Part shown: positions 24,701 to 39,700 of the stretch, piece by piece
Numbering within the stretch: position 1 is the first letter of the stretch
How the letters are laid out: each line of letters begins with the position of its first letter
From: Alitta virens
Taxonomy: Eukaryota > Annelida > Polychaeta > Phyllodocida > Nereididae
Assembly (NCBI GenBank): GCA_932294295.1
Contig: OW028574.1
Span: 29,954,145 to 30,018,144 of the forward strand
Direction: 5' to 3'
Length of the DNA stretch: 64,000 nucleotides
The notes under the pieces: generated by a model
Told to the model about the DNA's origin: nothing
What the model saw: only the letters and a program-made list of their open reading frames with translations
Databases searched by the model: none
Made by a program: the position numbers and the translations under genes

Positions 24701-27700
24701 GCAGTGCAACCTGAGATGCTCAATGGAATCGAGCGCAAAAAAAAAAAAAAAAATCTGCACTAAACTCTCCAGTCTCTGGTCCCTGCATAGATAAACAAGG
24801 AAGGCAAACTCTTGCAAAGTCCTTCAAGGAGAGCGAACCAGGGAAATTTGAAACGACAGCAAACAAAAACACACAACCATCTCCTAGTAAAATGCTTCAA
24901 AATCAAGGCAATTCCAAAACACGTAATACTTTAATCACCCAGCCCACATGCAACATTCTGCTGTGAGACTCAATCATTTAAATGAACCATAGAAAGATGT
25001 CATAAAATTACATCGTGCTTTTCCTGCACAGGTTCAATATAACAATAAACTTCATTGCACCACCACGAAGCACAGACAGAATAAGTTAAATCGACAGTCT
25101 TAGTTTTATCACTTGCCTGGGCAGACCACTTAGGAGGTTACTTGGTACACTTGCCATTTTAATCACAGATTTGGAGAGAGAGAGAAAAAAAGACATCTGA
25201 CCCGTTGCCAAAGGCCAGAGGCTTCCAGATACAACATACTTAGAAACATAAATCACTAACTTGGCAAAAGCCCAACTGATGCAACCAAGGATTGGAAACA
25301 AACAGATATGAAGCTTTACAAAGTTTGTTTTCTATATTTATTTTACTTATGCTTTGAAAATTGAACTGTTGCTTTCTGTTTGCACCTTTCCCAGTCACTT
25401 CACCTTCGGCCTGAATCTAATTTTAATCATACATGTACATATGTACACAAAAGAATTGTTTAATGCAGAAAACACTCCAACAGCACAGTTATCAAGAGAG
25501 GATGGAGAGCTTCATGAACACAAAATAATAGATAAATATATATAGGCTAACTCCATACTGCCGTACGCCTGCCAAAGTTTGAAAGCTGTAATTCAAGAGA
25601 AGTTACCCTATGCTTCCAGCATTATTTGTGACTGGTAGTAAATTGAACGCATCTGTATAATGTCCAGGGCTAAACTAGGAAGGCATTAGTGTGTCACTCC
25701 CACACCATTTTCGCGGATTAATATGTTGAAGCAGATGACGTAGACTTAGTAACTAAACTCTAGAGAATGTCATTTGCATCCAGGCTTTTATTCATTGACT
25801 AAGGTAAAGTGGTCCCACCCAATGGATGTGCACATTACTAGTAAACTATTAGTGGCACCACTCCCCTATTTGTGTAATAATATTGAAAGTTATTTATGTA
25901 ATTGTGAATGCAAGTGTTGATCCTGAATAAACTTAAACTTAATGGAAGATTTGGATTTTACATGAAGTCATCTGGAGTTCAGTTTCCAAGTCTACGAAAT
26001 GTGGTATGGTAATAATAATCTCCATGGATCTGTTACATGTTTATATATAACTGGCAGACATACACCAATAGGCGTATGTCTTCATCATATATTTAGAAAT
26101 TTACAATGGAGTACACTCAACGATACTTGAAGATACAAATAATGAACACTCACTGTTTTGTGGCTGGAACGGCTCTGTTGTGGACTGTGTGAACGGTCTC
26201 TGCTGGGGGACCGGCTGCGAGTGGACCTTGGTGACCGTGACCGACTGTTGCTGTAGCTACGACTCCGAGATCTGCTGTTGGACTGACTCATCGAGGAATC
26301 TGTCCTCCTTCTGGCTCCGGGGGTTCCTCCACTTGACATGCGTCTCCAGCTGTCCTGCCGACTACGTCTTTCTTGGGTGGTGCTGCCTGTGCCTGGTTGC
26401 TCCTTCTCTCCATCGCGGTAGCTCTTGAACTGACCTGGACGGAATCCGTTCCGCAAAGGAGACACCCCTCGTGCCGTGGCTCTTCTTCGCTCTTCCTCTG
26501 CTGCTGAAACAAAATCAAAGCTACCTTGTTAAACTCTTTATTTAGGTGTAAGAAATTTATATTGTCAGGTCATTGATCTACAAAGTTGAAACATTTTACC
26601 AAAGGCTTCTTGACTAGGGAAACTTGCCATTAAATTGATCCAAAGCCTTTGATACTACACTGATGATGACAAGTATTTGTATTGTACTTTGGTATTTGTG
26701 TTTCATTATAAGGTCGATATTTATCACATTATAATAAAGTTACATTACAATGATGCAACTAATTTCCACATTGTTAATCAAACTTTTGTGCACACCCATT
26801 GCTGGACATAACAAAGATGAAAAGAGATAACAATAAGTTGTGCAAGATTGGTAAGTGAGAGAAATCACATTAGTAAATTACAGTAAGTCTTAGAAACAAT
26901 CCAGCAAGGCACAGCAGCCAAGTGTTCTTGATAAAATGTTTTATCAAACAACACAAGTCACACTGGATTATACCCCTGGCTGCTATCTTGACATTTTTCA
27001 CAGGCAAATTCAAGCCATTATTCCTAAAAGGCACATATATTTTCGCTATAATTAGCAACAATGAAGGCAAACATCTTGACCAACCACAAAAATCTAATTC
27101 CAGTGGCTTAATCCTTTTACATTAAAAACCAATTTGTTCATTTAGAGTTTCCCATTCACCAATAACATTCAAGATCTGAAGTTCCATCACACGCGCTGAG
27201 AGAAAATTTATTAATTGCCTCATTCTACAAATTAGTGATTTCTCCTCAATCTCTTAAAACTAGTTTTAAAAATGATTAATGGCTTAATTACTCAGTAAAT
27301 TCATTTTCATCCACAGCCAAGCACAAAGTACCAACAACTAAATTTCACCATCAAATTATCGAGCAGACCAAATGAAGCCTTAAGAACAAATATCACGGTG
27401 GGATTTTGTAATCCAAAATGACGGGTACCTGATAATACTCAAAATTAATTTGATTCTTGTAAAACCTTCCCCGTTAACATTTTTGTCTGACCAAAAACTG
27501 GAGATGGATGGTTTCAATTTGTCAAGGCATTGTCAAGACAATGTACAATCACCTGTTTAACAGATTCACCTTCTCACATTAAGTTTCGATTAACTCATAA
27601 TTAATCATATGTGGTACATGAAAAAAGACATATCATATGTATATGAAAATTCATAATTTTTTTTTTCATCCACTGTTAATTAACTTTGCGAGGGAATTTA

Positions 27701-30700
27701 AAAGACCAGTCTAAAATGAGGCAATTTTAATTTCTTGCACACAATCTATTAATTATTTTTAATTTACGTTCTTTGTATGCAAAGTACTCACAGAACCTAT
27801 TCGCAAAACAGCTTTTGCTGAAATTGTGTACCCGTTTAAATATATTTTAATAAATAAATAAATAATCAATACAAGCAAGACCAACACAAGTTTTCTTACA
27901 ACTTATTCAACAGGGATCACCGCCAATGTTTTACAATAAAAGTCTGGCAACAATTCACAGATGTGGTATTGGCAATTGGCCTAGCAGGAAAACATGAGAC
28001 TGAGAGGCTGATTAAGGAAGGTTTGAACTGACAGGAATCCAGGCGGAACATAAAACACTTGCTAAACAGTCAAAAATTGATTCTCTGCAGATATTGCGAA
28101 GTGAGCAATGAAAAAAAAGTAACAGGAGCCAAAATTGTAATTTACGAGCAAGTAAAAAAAAAGGAAGACTGAAACATTACTCAGGGATCACCAAGGGATC
28201 ACCATCAACTCCACTCTTTTTTCCATACCCAGACCATCCAGACCATCATCTTATCATTAGTCATTACGTGTGTTACATCACTACATAAACCATTCTCTTG
28301 AAAAAAATCTACCAGAAAATGGCATAAATGAAGGTCAGAAGACAAGGACGAGTGACCGAGACATTGCCAAACAGAGAATCAACTAACTCCCTACAAGAAA
28401 CTCCACTATTCAATTAAGAACTTTCGAAAAGTCACTTGAACGTCTTTTAAAGGTCGTTCAGCACATCAGCGAGACTTGCATATGTAGACTCAGGGAAAAA
28501 CCTACCATCAATCTAGTAAACACTTTAAGGAGAGTAGATCTCCCATTTAGTTACCCTGGGCAGATCAGGGGACTCTGAAGGACCCCTCTGGGACCCTTCA
28601 TAAGAAAAGTGGAAGGGTCCCATGAGGCGTATCATCTCAACCTACCTGCTTATCTTAATCTCACTCACTTAATGGCCCCAGTAGTAATTAATTTGGAAGC
28701 TAATTAGCCCACATTTATATGATATGAATATGTATAAGCATTAGGCAAGTTAGGCAACTACTCATCCAAGGTGATCTGTCAAAACTCTAGCGACTATTTC
28801 TCACACATTTTCATTGCCTTAGTTTTGTTATTGAATTATATATAATTATCTATACGTTATGCTATGATGAGGCATATTATAACAGTCGTATGTTTTTTGG
28901 CACGAATAAGCATGATGTGTGCAAATCTCATGTTCCTTTTACAAGGAAACAAAGTATAGTGAGTTATTGGGACTTCAAACAATTACCAAGTTGGACATGG
29001 ATTGTATAGGTTATCCTTTGGATTTTCAGTTATCTGTTCTCATAAAATTTACTACATATGTAGTAGTTACACATGCAATACTGTCTGGATGATTTTTGGA
29101 TGGCACTATTGACTTAAAAAAAAAATCGTATTTTAAGTTTCGTGCACAGACTTATGCCTTCACTTTTTTTGTATCTTAAATGTTTGTTTTTGTTCCCCTC
29201 TAAAATACGTGGACCTGAAGTTTAAAATGAACAGTTTGCCACCCATGAGCACAAATCCACACTCCCTCATGCACTTGTCCCATCCAAGCAATAATTCAAC
29301 AACCCGTGAACTACTCACAGGAGCAACAAATATTGACATACAGACCCTTGGGGCAAAACAATAACTACTGCCACAAAAGTTTCACCCCGAAGCCCATAGA
29401 GAACTAATTATAACCATTGGTCAACACTTGAGATTACCCACTCCTATTGGGCATTCAATATCACCATAGCAACCTGAGTGAATATGCCTGTTGTTTACAC
29501 AGCAAGCCCAAAATAACAATGCCAAGTAATAATGTCAATAGAGGCATAAATAACTTCACAGTAGTTTTTAGGAGATGTTATATTGTTTTCAGCAATATAT
29601 AAAAGGGAAATCATCAAGGATTATATCTAAAATGTATATTCTAAATGCTCCATTAACATTGATTAAGACTTGAGGAATATCTTGCAAGATAATGGATCTG
29701 CCCTTCTAATTATTTGAGTTATAAAGCATAACAATTAAGTTATTGGCAACTTATTGCAGTGAGGAATTGGTGAAGATGGACTTGGTTGAGAGAATGGCAC
29801 AGATACATTCAAGTCAACCCTATTCATCTACAGCGGATATTTCATATTCACCAAATACGGAATTTCGCTTCTTCCAACTGATGAAATGACAAATACGAAT
29901 CACGCAGCACATCTGCAGGGCACCGGAAATTTGTTATTCATGATGCTGCGAAATAGCTTTTGCAGGCAATAAAAGAAGAACCCGTGTTATACTGCCGTAT
30001 TACAGTTATTTACGTTAAAACCGGCCTGTCAAATTGAACCTAGACAAAGCTAGACAACTTCTGCTACACGATGCTGCCTTAGATAATTTGTTTTTATATT
30101 TACATAAGTTTACATTTTTTCAGCAGTGGTAGGTATAATTCAACTATTAGCTAGAAGTAGACAGACGCAGCTGGCTTTAGCCAGTTATAGCTATAGCGAG
30201 GAATAGGCGGCTACAGCTGTCTTGAGTCGACCATATTTTATGAAACTATGAAACTTGTGAGTGAATTCGTAGAATGCATGTGAAGATGCATCATTAAATT
30301 TGACAAATAACTATTCCCTTCATTTTGACGTTTTCCCAGGGACATGGTGTCTTCAGTCGCTCAACTTGGGTCAGCTAATTCCTCAAAGGGTTTGATGTAT
30401 CAGAGGGGTCAAAGCATGCCCCAAATATGGAAGAGGTCATGAAGCCCTTTTAAGGATGACCTTAATGACCTCAATGGTCACCACTTGTTCCTGTCACGTG
30501 TCCTTTATGACATCACCCAAGAGCACATGTCATCTTTACATGATGCCAGGTCAAAGGTCAAAGGCTCTGACAATGACTACGCACTCTAATAAGACAATGA
30601 TGGGACACTCTAAGGCAATGGGCGGCTGTCTGTGGGCAACAGAGAAGTTGTAAATCGACGCTACCCGTTAGAATAACACTTTATGTATATATATATATAT

Positions 30701-33700
30701 CTGCAATGTTTATATCTGTGGATTTTCTATTTCTTTTGGCTAGTAATCACCATGAATATTGTACACAGTTTATGAATCTAACTTCTTAATTTTGGACTTC
30801 TTAATTCTACATGGCCAAATGTGTCACGTGCGTTTTCCATGCGTTTGGATAAACGCATGGAAAACGCATGGTTTCTACCACATCATAATTAGGCGAAAAC
30901 CATGCATTTCCATGCGTTTATCCTTCTCATGGAAAACGCACGAGGCACATTTGGCCATGTAGCAGTCAAACACAACAATCTCTACATCAATCCATCATTT
31001 CAAAAAGGGAACAAACTCGGCATAGTCATGTAGTTCGGTTGCAAAATTTTTCAAATGCCTTCATGCAGATGAAAAGGTGAGCCAGGCATGATTTCTTTCG
31101 CTAAAATTAGAGATACTATTTAAAACGGGAAATACAAAGTTTGAGAAACTGAACATTGACACGATTCAAATGAAATAAGACCATGACACCATGCTATTTT
31201 CAAAAGATAATTCATAAAGGAAACAAAACTTCAGAAATCAAGCAGTCTTCAAGCAACTTCATTTTACTGCAGTTTCTCTCAATACTTAGTAATTCTTAAG
31301 AATTCCTTGAGCACCGACTACAAAGACAAAACGACACCTCCTGTCACTCCCCTGGGTATTTATGGCCCTGATTTCCCCAGGGTGATATCATTTAAGTTTT
31401 TATCTAGGTCACACCCTTCTGACGCTGTCTCTTCCTGACCCTAACAAGGCACTGAGCCTGTCCCTTGGGCCAAGCTGCCAAGTGAAGTTTATGTAGCCAA
31501 ATTACAGACCTGCTCAAAACTTCCCAACAAGTCCATCGGCAAGATGATGTGTTGCTAAGGAACCCTCGAAAACAATGGTCTGGCAGGCTGCTGACCACTT
31601 AGGAACTTCAGGACGTTACTTGCATCTCATTATATCTGTCTTAAGGGCAAGTAAAAGCAAGACTTTCACAAGTGTTAAAGCACATTAAGCAAGGAGTTTA
31701 ACGAGCTCCCTGTAAATTGGAACACCGATAGAAACGGACATCACAGAAATACAAAGATTATTGTTAAATATAATATAAAAAGACCATTCTACACGACATT
31801 CTTGACAACAAGGCATTTATAGATAATTCATAAAGTGATAAATTTGTTGCAAACACTTTTATCGAATAAAAAAATAATATGCTATTTGCAGTGATCACTA
31901 ACTCAGTTAATATTAAATTATCTCAGCACATTCATCACAGAACCTACCATTGCATTCCTACCATAAACGGATCAATAGCTAAACACAAAAGGAACAGCTG
32001 ATTTATTACAAGGAAATATTGGTATCATGAACTAGCATAACAACTGTCAAGAATGCCATGGGCATTATCTAAACTAAACAGCGTCACAGAGGCCAGTCAC
32101 TGTTGACACATAAAACATGTTAAACCAACAGGACCTCTTGACATGACTGTGCTGATGTAGCAAAGGGCTGGCTAAATCCCAGAAGCCGGAACAGGCTGAG
32201 ATAAGGTGGCCGGAGTGGACCTCAGCCATGGGCCAGCTTAGTCAGTGGCCTTAGCCAGCCATTGTCCACTGCATCAGCCAAACAACACTCCATTGGCTCT
32301 GGACCAAATTAATGCCACTCCATGACTGATTATAAGGGCCAGAACTACCCCAAACATGTCCATTGTCCAACACGAGTCCAAAACGAATAAAGGCCAGCGC
32401 ATGACACAAAGCAGAATTACAGACCCGTACGACCAATATGAGGGATATTGATGGTACTGCCAAGACAAATGGACTACTGAATTTGCCCAGGGGAACGTTC
32501 AATACATTCCATGGCGGTATACGACCCGAAGTAGCCCTGGTATCCCATCGGAATTCATAGAACATTGCTATAACTACCTAATTTTTAATATATTTTATTC
32601 GCACACCTACATGTAAGTGGCATAGGAGTATACAGTAAAAAATCACAAATAAAATAAGTTTAATTAAAAACAGTTTGTTGTAAAAGAAAATAGTAATTAT
32701 ATATTACAAAATAAAAAATATTAAAATCACTGGCTTAAGAGACACACAGTGTGTCAATAATGAGAACCACCTCACTATAATCTAACGTACATTCCATCCA
32801 TCCATCAAGTAACTTGGGACATAATTCATTCAGATGTGAGGTTGAGTGCAACGGTCAAAAAACAGATTGGTCTTATGTTTAATGGCTTAATTCATCAAGC
32901 AGACTGAATAATATCGTGGTTTTCCCATAAAACAGACTGCATTAAGTACCAGAGTTTAACAATCAAATATATTATGCTTTACAGAATTCAAGAATATTCA
33001 ATAGAATCTTTTACAATCGCATAGTTGTCAAAAGTTAGTTTCACTCTTAACATAACTTAAAGCAAACAAAAAAGCTGGCATTGTCCAAATACTGGGCGTA
33101 GACTCTGTCAGTTACCAGCAATACCAATTTATACAACTTCGCACAGCCTGGCCCATCGGCCTGCATCGGCAACAGCCATTACCAACAAGCAGCATAACCG
33201 TAAACTAGGCACACGGCCGCAACAATTCACATCACCCCAAATGCACCATTCCCCGTGGTTAGCCAAACCCGGGACAGTTTAAATGTTTTCCATAGCAATT
33301 TAGGCGTCGTGCCAACAGGGGCGATATGCTGGGGGGTTTTCAGAGCAACACATAGGTCCAAATGACAGATAAACCAGTTGCCTGGCCCTGCTGCTGTTGG
33401 CCTCCCTGCTGTATCAGATGAGGTGGTGCACTGATGACATTACATGGCTGGTGATGACAGTATGTCTGATACAAACTCGCATCCCTTAGATTGGGGGTCC
33501 ACGGGTTTAGGTGCTGATAGCTGCTAATCAACAACAGTTTCTGACAATCCCAAATACATAATGTATAAGACAATAGTAAAATGCAATGTAGAGGAAAACA
33601 ATTTGATTGCTGATCTAGCATTTATCTCTGTTCAGTTGTTTGTTGCATGTTACAGGGCTGATCTATCCATGACCACAAACTCGTCTGTCATATTTCTGCC

Positions 33701-36700
33701 CTTCTTCTACCGAGTCTTCGTAGCGGCCTATGGCTTTCTCTCTATTTTTGCTGTACATATATTTGTATAATGTCCTTTGTATGCATATATCTCCTGTACG
33801 CCTAGAGTATTTCCCCTTCTCTTGAGATTTTCGTTGCCTTGGTTTTGGTTGGCTCCAAACTGCCCTGACTTCGCAACTTGACATAATGAGACCAGATTTA
33901 TGCGATTGAGGGGGTTGGGGGGGCCTGTTTAGCGCAAATAACCCCAATTTCAAACCATTCAGAGGCAGTTAGGCAAAGCAGGTTAATTAACCTAATTGCA
34001 GTTTGCCTTTCTGTTTCTGTAAGCAATTATTTTCGTGAGGCAGCTCTTTCAGTGCAAGACACAGTTGATCCATATTTCCAATGAACTGTGCAAAGACCAA
34101 CAACATGTTTGTAATTCACACTTTTATGTTTAATAGGCTTTAAACATTGTTAAACATGAATTCTTTCAGACTAATACCTCAGAACAGAAAGTGGTGGGTG
34201 GATTAGGGCCTATCGTCCTGTATTTCTGCACCTGATGGGCTAATTAGGACCATAGCAATGAGATGAAGGATGAAACGGGAATTGAACCCGGGACCCAGTG
34301 GCTGGAAGCCCAGCGTGCTACTACTGAGCTAAGCTCCCACCCCTCAGTACAGAAAGTAATTCACAACTACTGATCCAACACCACATCACATGTAAATATC
34401 GACCTCTACTGTGATGATCACACTTGCTCATTGTGAGTTAGAATGTGATCATTCCTTAATCGGACAACACAACATCTCATAACGATTATATTAAATTTTC
34501 AAGAAGTTCTTGAAATTAGGGTCGGCTTACAAATAATAACGAATCCTGGTTCATGTTTAAAATCACATAATTCAATTCAAGCTGAACGACACGAAGAGCT
34601 CTTTGGTTTCATTTCAGGGATCATATTAACAGGAGAGAATTGATCAACAAATGTAAGCAAGGTCCACCTCAAAGTGAAAGACATGATTTATTGTGAAAAC
34701 AGAGTGACCTCAGTTGAGAACACAGAGATGGAGAAAGTGTCCATTCTTGAGCAATAACACTGACCATAACACTGACCATAACACTGACCATAACACTGAC
34801 CATATGCCAAACCTCAGTCTGGAAATTATCCCTAACACCATCTCCACCATATGTGGGCTTGTGCGAACGTACATCTTGAGTAGCTGTTGCATATTTTGGT
34901 GACAGATGTCACTTCAGATGAAAGTTTGCACAGCACACAGGAATGTGTTAAGACTGCACTCGAAGTTCACGTATAAAACCTACACTAATCAATGTCTTAA
35001 TATTACTGTGTGTGAAGCCTAGCATATATGACAAGCTGTCAGAGGCAGACGTAATGACCAGATGATAAGCTTGGAGTCCACACATGTTACACATTTACTG
35101 CATGAGTGTGGTATTTTACTTGTCTCAGCATGGACACCGAGCAGAAAGCACTTCCAATTTAATGTATTACATGATCAACATCCAGCTCATGAAGAATGCC
35201 TAGGCCGGGGATAAACCCGGGACCTTCAGCAGATTAATTAATAAGCAGTTCCTGTTTTTACCAAAGGAAACCACAATGTAGCAATTCATTAACAAGGTGT
35301 TAATGATAGAATGATAAATCAACCCTATGAAGGGTCAGGAAATGACAGATGGTGCTCGGAATGGGGTTCAAACCTATGCACTGGTGTCGCTGCCAACGAA
35401 GCTCAACACGCTAACACTGGCCCACTAGCCATAAGAGCAACTACAAACCCTCCTTATTATGCTGTCCCTGATATCTAACTCAGTAATAAGCATCAAAAAA
35501 TATATCCCACTATACTTGTGTTGCACATTGGGTCTCTAACAGATATCAAACGTATACATAAGTACTACATATATTACCACCATATTGAATAGCAGTGAGA
35601 ATTACCAGAAAATCTGGAGAAAATGGAGCCACCGAGGGTGATATGAGGAATCACGTGACAATTGTGACTACAATGAGCATCAAATGGGAATTATGGATGT
35701 ATAAAGGGCCATTCTAATCCCAGCAGACATGAATTGCAGATGTATGCAAAAAGCATTGGGGCAAAGCATTGCATATCCAGTCTGTCCACAAATATCACGC
35801 CATGTCCTGCAAGTCAAAACAAACCAGAACAAGCCAGGATGAAATTTGACACCCAGGGAATCACCCTCAAAATAACACACACAATAGCGTTCATTTGGAC
35901 GTCCAAACTCATCTCCAAGTTTCAATTCCCCAGGCTTTTGTCCCATCACGAAATGTATCAATGAAGTGATACGACCACAAAGGGAATTTTCCAAGTTTTA
36001 CAGTCACTCGACTCCCAGCTAAAAAATTATCCTTATCTGTCTTGACACATGGAATTTCGCCATGATTTCAATATTGGACAATCGAGATTTAACCAGCATT
36101 CTTCAAAGCAAGATGAAAATACCATAGGGATTTATTAAATATAAAGAAAACTTGCAGTTGGATATAAAATACACTAGCTAAGTATTCTTCATTTAATCAT
36201 TCATTAAATTAAAATCAATTAAGTTTAAATCGTACATTACTGACGCCTCAAATAAAATATCATTTCAAAATGTCACAAGACTATTAAAACACTAATGGGC
36301 ATTTTTTGGGTGAACCAACCTATCGGAAATACTAAATAGACTGCCAGGTCGAGCTATATTCGAAGTAAATATATATGCAGTTACCCCCTCCCCTCCACAT
36401 CTACAACAATAACTAGTAATTGCAGCGCATAATACACAAGGCCACAATACCTTCTGAGGTCCTATTAATTATTGTAGCTCTTTCTCTATCTTGATCCTTA
36501 CGTCTCATTTCCTCTTGTCTCATTTTTCTGTTCCCTCCTCAATGACAGAGACACTGGATCATCTCTACTTACTCAAAGGTCACCGGGGAAGTTCCCCACA
36601 TATATCTTGTAGCACAGACCTGTGCGTATTCCACCAGGTCATTACACGTAAGTCTGGGACCTGCAAGTCTCGTGCACCTTTCAACATAGATCAAATATAC

Positions 36701-39700
36701 ATCGCAGTCTGAGTGGTGCTTCATAAACCTGTTTTACTCTGGTGTACACAGTATATGCATACTTCCCCAGACAGGTTACCTCCAATGTATACATGAGAGA
36801 CCTGCAGATTGAAAGGACCAAAAAACAGAGAGAGAAACAAGATGTTACATAAGACCTTGTATTAGAATTTATATACGACATGTAAAGCATGCTTGCCATA
36901 TTCATATATCATATTCCAGTGTTCTGATAAATTATGAAAAGAAATGCAATATATATGAAGGCATTGTTAACTGTTCAGGTAATATATTTGAAAGTGAAAT
37001 GGTTAAGGCCTGTAAATGGATGACACGCCTACAATGCATGTTGGCTGGCAGGTCTCCTTCATTCAGGAATATCAGTTCATCCCAGTTAGTTCATTGTTAA
37101 TAGAGGGGCACCAGCAGTTATTTAGCTTCCCATTTTACTGTACAACCTACCAGATTGGAAACGTCTGCAGGAAGGGTGCCTCGAAAACTTTTGAATTCAA
37201 AACTTCATCAGGGAAATCTAAACTCATACATGGTTCTTTTGGGAGAAAGGGAATTAGAGGATCAGTAGTATTTGAGAACACTGGAATGGTAGGGTGAAAA
37301 CTTGAGCACACACTAGTAGATTACACAGATGAGTACACAAAAGAGGAACTCGCTTGAGTGAAACATTGGCCAACACAAAGGCACTTAGAGCAGTAATCAA
37401 GATGCACTATGCAAGCAATGATGAACAATACTTCCTCAACAAGAACCACTTGAGAAGTAATTCCTTTGCTTAAACAACAACAAAATTAGCAAGCCAACAT
37501 TAATGAAGACTCAAAGACAACATCAGGCTACTTTACGAATCATCAAGACTACAATAAAATTGAAGTGTTTTACGGATGCATTCCTGCAGTCCTTGAGTAC
37601 TGGTCATGTGGTTTTAATGAATAAATTCAAAGCGTTCTCGGAGATCATTAGCTTTTGCGTTTTTTGTACCTCAGTGAGTGGCTTAGGGCTTTACGTCCTG
37701 TATTCCTGCACCTGATGGGCTAATTAGGACAGGCAGGAACCATGGCAATGAGATGATGGATGAAACAGCCATCCAACATAGGCTTGACCGGGAATTGAAC
37801 CCGGGACCCAGTGGTTGGAAGCCCAGCGCACAACCATTGAGCTAGTCCCCCACCCCTTGTGACTTTGTGAAACTGGTCAAGCATGAGGCTCGCTCGAACG
37901 ATGCAGATGTAATCATAGATGATATGATACCAAATTTCCCAATCGGACAACAAGATGTCTTTGATGCAGAAAGAGGCACCCACAGTTACTATCCGGAAGA
38001 CTTGAATGCATAGGTGGGAAATTGAACTCGCGCATATATGCTACACAGCTCTGCCTATATGACCTAATGGCGACAGGAATGAGTTAAATTTCTTTTGCAA
38101 GATACTAATAAATACTACACAGTTTTGCCTTCAAACTGTTTATAACTTACATTTTCACCAAAATAAGTTGTACCCAGCATCATTAGTCTTTTAAAAAGTT
38201 GATTAGTTTAATAATTGCAAGTGATGAGCTACATTGTATATCGCAGCAGGCAATCCATCAGCAACACCCTTGGCCATAATTGACTTCATTACTCCAACAG
38301 AGAATTCTCAATGTAATATGTAATATGAAAGTAGCATGATTTAGAGAAATGAAACGGTAATATGACACGGATATGACAGCACTTGTTATGATATCTGTCA
38401 AGAGTGAGGAGCATGCAAGTGGTGATTCTGGTGACACAAGTTTTATTGAGCTGATATAATCCTGTCAAAAAGAAGTACTTCTGCAGTTTTTGGTCTTCGT
38501 GAATATCCTATTATAAAATGTTTCTTTTGTAAAATTATGTGGAAGTCAAAGTAGGTGACTCAGGGATTCCAGACTCGAATTTATTCTGGGTGGCCTCCTG
38601 GTAGCGGCTTAGTCTTATAGACAGGTCACCCGCAATAGAAATAATTAAAAATCTTTACATGTATGTGATCTGACTATTTTTCCTTCAGTTCTGCGGTTTA
38701 AATATCTCTCTTTCTATTGTAAATAAATGAATGCGAGTCTGAGTAAAAGAAAGAGGTAATTACTAAAGTCAGCGTCTTACAAAGGCTCATTGGATACTCG
38801 TAAGTGGTTCAGTCTCACACTAAGCACACTTTTTCAGACATCTGGGCACTATCCACTTTCTCCAAGTGAACACCAGGCTGTTAATGATTTAGCAAGAGTG
38901 GAGAGACTCAGCCGAAGTGGATGACCACTGCCCGATGGTCACCATTGGTCATTCTGACTGCCTCTAGACGCAGTGGACAACATTTGACCCAACCGGAGGT
39001 TGCAAGGGAATCAGGACTTGTCTGACATGTTAATGCCTTAGGGCAAGACAGCTGAAATGTAAGTTGGCCGACCTCCGTCCATGGTGAGGCTGGAAGGAGG
39101 GTAGGTCCAAGGAATCCACGACCACAGAAAGAGCAATGTATCACTTTAAAAAAATATATAAATGATTACTGTTTATTTATACTTTTAAAGTTTCTTGTAG
39201 CATTCAAATAAATCTCAAACTTATACCATGATGCCGGTCATCACTGGTCATCAAACCTTTCAGATGATCAGAACCACTCAGACTATAAAGACTACGCCTT
39301 TTATCGTGTCCAATAGGAAAAGTGCGCAGCTGTGGTTATTTTCAGTCTGAAAAAGCTCGGCTTGCATTCAACTGAAGTTATACTCCACCACGTGACCTTT
39401 CCAACGAAAATGTTAGTTAACTCCCTCCTGAGTGCAAACTGAACTGTTACGCGCAATAAAGGCATTAAAACCCAACAAACAATAAAAAAAATTAGTAAAT
39501 ATGCCTTATGGAGTATAAGTTAAATATATCCCTCATAGTCGGGAGGTAACTAACATTTTTGTTGCTTATATCCCGCCGCCTTCGGGGTCGGGATATAACC
39601 AACAAAAGTTTAAGTTAACTCCCTCCTCTTCGGGATATAACTAATACTAAAATTCCTTAGGAGCATGTACAGAGCAGCATAGATAAAACTCTTGTTTAAC

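Larger units (their letters stand above)
26504..36450 (-). other. PPHLN1 intron, 9.9 kb
   Basis: AT-rich. It holds a MITE copy at 30003-30249, a foldback hairpin at 30808-30961, a SINE at 34193-34343, a tandem repeat at 34754-34801 and a tRNA-like relic at 35349-35433. No further exons are supported. Confidence 0.75.

Noticed and set aside
26180..26428. 82-codon + frame opposite the RS exon, Cys-rich
   Set aside because: Antisense reading of AGx/TCx serine and arginine codons.
33410..33474. Inverted pair GTATCAGA/TCTGATAC
   Set aside because: Arms of 8 bp with weak extension; not enough to call a mobile element.
34264..34330. tRNA gene
   Set aside because: A and B boxes are present but the acceptor and anticodon stems do not pair and a conserved SINE body follows; the same applies to the other five copies.
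34754..34801. CRISPR array
   Set aside because: Units are 12 bp with no spacers, in an animal intron.
35680..35994. 104-codon - frame
   Set aside because: No family recognised; the opposite strand is open as well, consistent with chance.
38560..38632. tRNA-like relic on the - strand (GACTAAGCCGCTACCAGGAG)
   Set aside because: B box is poor and there is no second copy in the window.
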